NCBI RefSeq assembly: GCF_918797505.1
Contig: NC_092795.1
Location: 16,045,131-16,109,130, forward strand
DNA from: Bemisia tabaci
Lineage: Eukaryota > Arthropoda > Insecta > Hemiptera > Aleyrodidae
Length of the DNA stretch: 64,000 nucleotides
Reading direction: 5' to 3'
In this document: piece by piece, positions 57,537 to 64,000 of the stretch
How the letters are laid out: every line of letters begins with the position of its first letter
How positions within the stretch are numbered: position 1 is the first letter of the stretch
Notes under the pieces: model-generated
Told to the model about the DNA's origin: nothing
The model's input: the letters and a program-made list of their open reading frames with translations, nothing else
Database searches by the model: none
Made by a program: the position numbers and the translations under genes

Positions 57537-60500
57537 ATGTCAGACCAAAACACTGCGGAACAAACAAAGAAAGAGGAACAGAAAATTACTGACTCAAGTG
57601 AAACTGCTGAGACATCGTTGGATGCAGAATGTCCTGTCCAAGAGTCAAAAGGCCCATCCACCACTGAAATCTCTGCTGACTCTGTAAGTCAACTGACTGA
57701 ACCTATTTCAGAGGAGCTTTCTGTCGATGGCCAAAAAAACCCGTTGACGTCCGAGGCGAAAGACACGGGGAGTGACTCCTCTGCAGGGACAAAAGCCCCC
57801 ACTCATGATGTATCAAGAGTCACAAAGAGTGGGGATAGTTGTAAATCTTCGGTGGCAGAAGATGCAGCAAGTGCTGGTTCAAGGGTTACAGCCGATACAG
57901 TCAGTGGAACATCTTTGGCCAAAGAGGATACACCAACTAAAATACCTGCAGTCACCACTGCCACCGATAGCATAAACCCCACTAAAATCGAAGCCACTTC
58001 AACCATCACTGCCCCAAAAATAGAAGCCCCCACTACTATTAGCCCTAATGAGACTGAAAGCACCATTAGTGATGCTTCTGGAAGCGTTCCTGACTCAAGT
58101 GCCAGTACTTCTGTCACGGTTGATAAGAGAAGTGCATTGGAGAAGGTTTCTCTTGATGAAGTCTCTGAAACGAGTGTAGATAATGCCACAGCAACTTCTG
58201 AGTCTCGGAATGCCAGACAAGAAAGCTCAAATGAACCCAAAGTCTTAGCTAAGTCTGCCGATAAATGTTATACATCAGAACAGAGCTCAATTGCAAACTC
58301 TGATGCTGTATCTGCAGCAGCAAAATCTGTTCCTACAACCAAAGTCTCAGGTCTTGAAAGTCTCCCATCTTCAAGCTCTGAAAGAAATGTCTCAAAGAAA
58401 CCAGTGAATGAATCAATTCAAAATGAGTCTGATACAAAATCTGAAGAATATTTGGCTGAAAAAGACCGGTTTAAAAGTGCCGCAGCTGGTGGAAAGAATG
58501 AAGTCGATTTGAAAAAAGATATTTCTGATGGGAAATTGACAATCATTTGTGGCAAAACAGCAGGAAACAATTCAGAGAAGCCTCCATCTCAGGCAGCAAC
58601 TTGTCATATTTCTAGTAGCAGTAGCGTGAAGTCTGAAAAAACTTTATTAGCATCTGATAATGAAAAAGTTTCTGATTCTAATGAGCCAGAGACTAATGTG
58701 ATGAAAGTTAAGAATGAGAAAAGCTCAAATGGCTCTAAAACAGCCGACTCAAGTGAAGAAAAGTCATGTAACTTGCCTGCAAGTAAACCAAGTGAAGTTA
58801 GTAAAACAGTGACACAGATTTCAAAGTCTGATTCAGAGCAGCAAGAACCTGTATTAACAAGTGTAATAGATTCTAAAGAGTCTCCATGCAAAACAGGTAG
58901 TAAATTTAGCAAAGACCCTTCCTTACAACAAGGAGATAACGCTTCACCGTCAATTATCAAGTCGTCAATTGTAAAATCCACTCAGGGCTCCGCCAAAATT
59001 CTTGAAATTAGTACCAGTGAGGCAAGTAACACTAAATCAATCCGTGTTGACCCAGTGGGTGAATCACAAGAGTCATCAAAAATTGAAAGTGATGTAAAGC
59101 CAATATCACAGTCAAAAAATCTCAAGGAGGCTAATCCAAAGGGAGAAGCAAAGAGTGGAATTGATCAAACAGATGAATGTAAAATCGTGTCCGATATGAA
59201 AGTGGTTGGACAGAAGTCTGACAGCAAGTCAACATGTGATATATCAAAGGAAGGATCCGAGAGCACATCCAACATTCAAGCAGACTTAAAAATGACAGCC
59301 TCAAATTTGGAAAATGTAAAATCTGCCGAGGTAAACGTAGCTCAAAAAGTGTCTGAGAAATCAGATTTGTTAAGTGCAATTGAAGCTGTCAAAGTGGAGG
59401 CTGAAATTATGAAAAGTAAACAGAAAGTAGAAAAATCCTCAGATATACCTGGAAAAGAGGAGGTAAGCAATAGTACAGCTAGAAAATTAAGTACTGAAAG
59501 ACAAGCCTCCTCCATAGAGGACAACACGAATGTCGACAAGGCAGACAACAAGGCAGCTGCTTTTGATGCCCCGCCAGATAATAAACTTAATGGCTCATCA
59601 GTTCCCAGTATGGATGTTAAAGAGAAAGAAAAAGGGAAGCCTGAAATTTCCGAAGTCTCATCTACTAACAAAAATCTTAGTACAAAAACTAATGAATCAA
59701 ATCCTGAAGCATCACCTTCAGCGAAGAATTTAAAACCTCTTCAAGTTCCTACCGCAGAAGGGAAAAGAGCTGAAGAAAATTCTCAAGCTGAAAGCAAAAT
59801 TCTTCAAGCGGAAAGTAAAATTGTTCAAGCTGACAAGTCAAAACAAGCACCAGAAACTCCTAAAACTGATAAGCAGATCAGTAAGGAGTCTTCGAATATT
59901 TGCTCTTCAACCTTAAATGAAGGCACCTCTAAAAATTCACCGAAGTCTGCAATGGAAATGAACGAAAAAAGAGAATTGTCAGATACATGTCCTGAAACAC
60001 AGGCATCCTCCAATGATGGTTCCAAAAAGCAACAAGTTTCCAGGTCGGAAAATGAGCAAGATATCAAGGAGCCTGTTACTGTTGTGAAAGGATCAGCCCC
60101 TGTTAGTGCAATCAAAAGTCCTGAATCTTCGTCAGAAAGTAAGCAAAACTTGGATGAGCTGAAAGCTGACGTTAAAACTCCCTCAAATACTGAAAAATCC
60201 GTGAAAGTTGAAGTATCAGTCTCTGCAATAAAACAGGTGAAAAGAAACAGGAAGTAGATAGCAGAGTACCCTCAAAAGTTTTAGAACCAAAAATTATCCT
60301 CAAGCCCTTATCAAAATTAGAAGAACTCAAGGCAAAATCTGGAGAAGCTATTGAAGTTTCGGTTTCTTCTGAAAAATCAAAAAAGCTAGAATTATCTTCT
60401 CCCAAAATTAGTGAAAACAAAGAGAAAGCCAAACCATTAATTGAAGTCACCCCTGTGGTTGAAAAAACAGTGAAATCTGATCCGAAAACCAAAGAAAATT

Positions 60501-63500
60501 CTAAAGATTTTGGAGCAGATGATCTCTCACCTGGCTCTAAAAATACAGAGGTCTCCTCTACAGGAATCAAAGCCTTAACTAACGACTTAAATAAAACAAA
60601 GGCTGCCGAGAGTGAAAAATTAAAAAGTGAATCGGTTATCCCTAAAAAAACAAAACAAACAGAAAAACCCTCTATAGTTGAAATCACAATTGATGATGCC
60701 TCTGAAGATGCCATTTCCCCTGCAGAAGTTAAAAAAGATGCCGAAAATCTTGTTGGAGTAGGAAGTAAGAAACTCTCTGTTGATGAAAAAATCAAGAGCT
60801 CCTCCTCTTCAAAAGGAAATGAAAATACAGAAAAGTCCAATTTAACAGCTGAAGAAGAAAAATCATCCGCTACTCCTGAAAAGCTAGAAGTGTCAGAGGT
60901 GCAAACCGAAAAAATCAAGGAGATTTTAAAAGAATCGCCAGTTGTAAATCGTGAGTCCTTTTCCACAGCTGATAAACCCGAGAATCTGGAGGAACCTATT
61001 AAAAAAGGAGATGACTCAGAAGATTCTCTTGATGACATCAGTATTATTCCGAACCCTAAAGAGCCTGTTACCTCCCAAATCGTTGCTGACTCGAAACAAG
61101 AGAAAGCTAAACCCGCCGAAACTGAAAATGCAATCAAGACGGCCGGTGCTGATGACAAACAGGAGGCATCCAAATCCTCGGAAGAAAAGCCAGGAGTAAA
61201 TTCTATGCCTACAGCCAACAAGAGTCTCCCTGGACCTGTCAAACCGAAGACCACCAAAGTCATGCCGAGTCTCAGGGAAATCCGAAAGATTCCTCAGAAA
61301 CCAGAAACAGGAACCGGCGGCATGTCCATGTCAATAGTAAAAAGACCGCGTTTGTCCGTATCTGATAGCGATTCTGGAGTTCCAGCTTCTTCCTCCAGCA
61401 GCGCAGAGAAGGTCTCGAAGCCACGTTTTTCTATCGAAAATGACCCGCTTCTCAACATTACATCTGAATGTCGCGTAGAACTTGAAATAACCAAAATTCC
61501 TGCAAATTGCCAACTGAAAACTGAGCCGGGCGGTAAGCCAGTGTTTGTACTCAACAGAAACTCTGCGGGTCCATCTACTCAAGATGTTAACAAGAAGCCC
61601 AAGACTCTATTGAGGAACTTCATGGCCCCAAATCAGCCTAATCAGGCCCCTCTAATGAAGCGCATGGGCAGGCCACCGAAAGACCCTAACCGAATGATCC
61701 AAGTGAGTCCTATGGATGCATCAATGCTGAACAGACCCAGGCCCACTGTTTCCAAGAGAGGCAGGAAACGTGCAATGACCATTGACATGGCACGGCAGCC
61801 TGGGCCTCATTCTCCAGCAATGAAAATGGTTAGAACAGATCCACACCTCAAACATCGGATGAATATGGCGCAAATGCAGAGGATGTACCGTAAATCAGGA
61901 CCCGCCGGACCTTCGCCCAAAACAACGTCCGCCTTGGAAATGCTCTTGATGAATAGAGGAGTCACACACAACCCACCAATTAGTGATGCCTCCGTGGCAA
62001 ATTTCTGTCAGGTTGAAGAACTGGTGACTGAGCCAGACATGTATTCAACGCCTATCAAGCAGCTTAAAAACCTGTCAAAAGGTCCAGCAAACTCCATTCT
62101 GAAGCAAATAGCCTATGGGAGCCAGCAGTTCGGTGCAATAACAATATCGCCAGTTAATCCATCTCCAATGCGAATGCCTCCAACTCCCACTCCTCAAGGT
62201 AATCATTATAATTTTCATTTAGGCATCTTTGAATAATTATTTTAATTTGTATCTGCATATCCCTTGCCAAAATATTTGAGAGATAGATTGACCTTTTAAA
62301 AAGGATGCTAAAGACTTTCCAGCTCCACCCAACAATTTATTGGGTAGAAAATTCTTGAAAATGATCATCACTCATTCTATTTTGAAAATTGAAGGTGCAG
62401 CACTAGAAGGTCATCAGACAGCATTTAATTTAAGCAAGTACTTGAGTATATAGGTTCTGACGAAAATGAAGTAACCCTTTCAGAACAGAATAAACCAGAC
62501 ATCACTTAGTGTTTTTAAATTAAAAAAGGGAATAGAAGATTTGGTTAGTCTCTCAATTCAAAAAAAAATGATAATGTGAGGGGTGTAAATTTTTCATCCA
62601 GTAGCTTTGTAAATGAAATGTAATATTTAGACCATATGTTGCATGGCTCTTAATTTTGCTCTCTGTTTAGCCGTCCATTAATTGAATGCATATTTAATTA
62701 AGAGAGCAAAATTAATTTTTTCATAGTAATTAAAAAAAAAATTACCTCAGAAAATCGCTTTCCCAAAAATTTACCTCTATTTAACCACTTGATTCAAAAT
62801 ATAATGAAACTCTTTTATTTTTCAGCCACTTCCTTCAGGCCAGGCCCCAGACCAGGTCCCAGACCAGCGCATGTCTCCCGTTCCTCCAGTATCGATGACA
62901 TAATAGACAGCGTTGCTGCAGGTGAGGGCGAAATAAGCCCCAAGTGCCTGCTTGAGCTCAATAGTGCTGGTGAACCGAAGAAGAAACGTGGGAGGCCACG
63001 AAAAATCGTTCCCGGTCAACCCGCATACTCTCAGTTCCAGTCAGAGTCTCTTCAATGTGCACCAGACCTATTTTTCATGCAGCAAGGGCACCAGCCTTCT
63101 GTGCGACCCACTCCACCCAAAGTATCTGCGCCTGATGGAGTCTCGACGCCTTCACCCCTCAAGTCTGCACCTGCCCCATCTACGCCTGTCACGCCTGAGT
63201 CATTTGCTGAGTCCTTTGATGAACCCTCAGAAATTCTGTCTTCAGAAGTTGAGGAAGGTGGAGAGAAAAAGAAGTTGGCAAGTGGTAGAGCTGCTCGTAT
63301 GTGTACTATCAAGGAACCAAAGAAAAAGAAAGATGGTGCCACCCCAAAAACTGGGGAAAAATGTGAGAATGTTTTTTTTTTCTTTCTCTGGGCTCTTTTA
63401 GTGCTTATGTTTCTTCTAGAGGCCAAACAAGGTTGAAAATTTTTATCTTTACATCAAATGTGTGTGATGAGAAGAGAGGTGGAATGATTGTGGAACCTAA

Positions 63501-64000
63501 TTTCTAAATTATTTCAAGTTGGACCTTTTTATGATTGAAATACTTATAATGATGGTGAAAGCAGATTGGATCTTAATCACTACGTTCCAAAATCTCTGTG
63601 AATAGTTTATTCTTTTACAAAAATCCGATCTGCTATTTTTACACATAAATTTTAGGCATTTTTGATACAAGGCTATAATCACTTTAGTATCCTCAATAAT
63701 TGTCATCAGTAGCATTGAGGTCCGGCTAGGAGTTGTACATGCATAGGTTTTGGTAACTTCGTTCCATTCCATTCTCTTTTCTTACTTTTTTTTTCTTTCT
63801 TCATGCCCAGCTCCCAAGAAGAAAAAGAAAGATGAAGAGCCAGCGGAGCCAGATCCTGAGGAAGAAGCACGCAAGCTGCGAGAGGCCGAAGAAGAGGCAA
63901 AACGAAAGGCTGAATTGAAGGAGAAGCGCCTTCAAGAGAGACAGAAGCGAACAGAACTGCGTACAAAACTCCTTGCTGAGAAAAAAGCTAAATTGAAAAG
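57537..64000 (+). CDS. AT-hook, Ser/Lys/Glu-rich nuclear protein (partial; one frameshift; product not identified)
   Basis: Exon 1 here runs 57526-62197 (acceptor TTTTTTCAG, ATG at 57537), then 62826-63362, then 63811 past the window end. The phases agree (1/1 at both joins). The N-terminal ~1,200 residues are low-complexity Ser/Lys/Glu/Thr without a domain. An AT-hook-like KRMGRPPKDPN lies near 61,658, a basic KRGRKR near 61,753, and a classic AT-hook KKRGRPRKI at about 62,981-63,007. The last exon starts PKKKKKDEEP and runs into a long charged helix (LREAEEEAKRKAELKEKRLQ). The reading frame changes at about 60,240. Insect chromatin proteins with AT-hooks followed by PHD or bromo domains downstream are possible relatives, but the defining domains would be beyond 64,000. 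I do not name it. Confidence 0.75.
60237..60257 (+). other. Frameshift site inside the AT-hook gene
   Basis: The upstream frame reads through AATAAAACAG, GTGAAAAGAAACAGGAAG and stops at TAG (60,255-60,257). The next frame is open from before this point to 62,197 with the same Ser/Lys/Glu style (EVDSRVPSKVLEPKIILKPL). One missing A in the AAAA run at 60,240-60,243 would restore continuity. Treating 60,237-60,250 as a 14-nt intron would also do so, but that is far below real intron sizes. Confidence 0.8.
62198..62825 (+). other. Intron of the AT-hook gene
   Basis: Donor GTAATC at 62,198 and acceptor TTTTTCAG ending at 62,825. About 630 bp of AT-rich sequence with no repeat or RNA recognised. 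A second intron runs 63,363-63,810 (GTGAGA to CCCAG). Confidence 0.8.

Noticed and set aside
60237..60250. 14-nt micro-intron joining the two frames
   Set aside because: GT...AG borders exist by chance, but 14 nt is far too short for spliceosomal removal.
60237..60257. Programmed -1 frameshift in the AT-hook gene
   Set aside because: No X-XXY-YYZ heptamer in the right frame and no clear downstream pseudoknot. An indel in the A-run is simpler.
60172..61263. Long minus-strand open frame (363 aa)
   Set aside because: It is the antisense of the Ser/Lys/Glu-rich coding exon. The low-complexity codon pattern keeps the opposite strand open. It has no domain and no splice or promoter context.

Overview
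The window is animal nuclear DNA, most likely from an insect. It is AT-rich, its genes are split by GT-AG introns of 0.5-5 kb, it has AATAAA poly(A) signals, and it is packed with short non-autonomous foldback elements. The reconstructed EF-1alpha protein is a typical arthropod sequence. The repeat style (minisatellite with a GCCGGCTATAGAAAGC core, many MITE-like hairpins) reminds me of hemipterans such as whiteflies, but that is from memory and unproven.

Layout. (1) 1-13,822: no convincing gene; dispersed repeats, a minisatellite, hairpins and several foldback elements. (2) 13,823-31,249 (+): a seven-exon gene for a predicted 2,050-aa protein. Its first ~305 residues follow the SNM1/Apollo (DCLRE1) metallo-beta-lactamase/beta-CASP pattern but lack nearly all metal ligands. 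The rest is a long low-complexity tail with six copies of a short motif (consensus ELxxLxIDGTxxLCPxN) and a 124-residue tandem duplication. Its 4.9-kb first intron is crowded with foldback elements. (3) 31,250-39,240: 3' UTR and intergenic DNA with a few repeats. (4) 39,240-53,410 (+): a complete EF-1alpha gene, with a pyrimidine-rich non-coding first exon and eight coding exons encoding 462 aa. Intron 7 of the gene as numbered here (47,181-48,116) carries two tandem H/ACA snoRNA genes. Other EF-1alpha introns hold a possible C/D snoRNA, a GC-rich cluster of four hairpins, a foldback element, and a 3.4-kb TIR-bounded element with a Harbinger-like transposase fragment. (5) 53,410-57,525: intergenic, one foldback element. 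(6) 57,537-64,000 (+, continues past the window): a large Ser/Lys/Glu-rich nuclear protein with AT-hooks, interrupted by one frameshift at about 60,240.

The most unusual items are the catalytically dead Apollo-like protein with its motif-bearing tail, and the duplicated H/ACA snoRNA pair, whose pockets, box spacings and compensatory stem changes agree and whose guides match conserved 28S rRNA segments as I remember them. All three genes lie on the + strand. Nothing in the sequence suggests that they are co-regulated.
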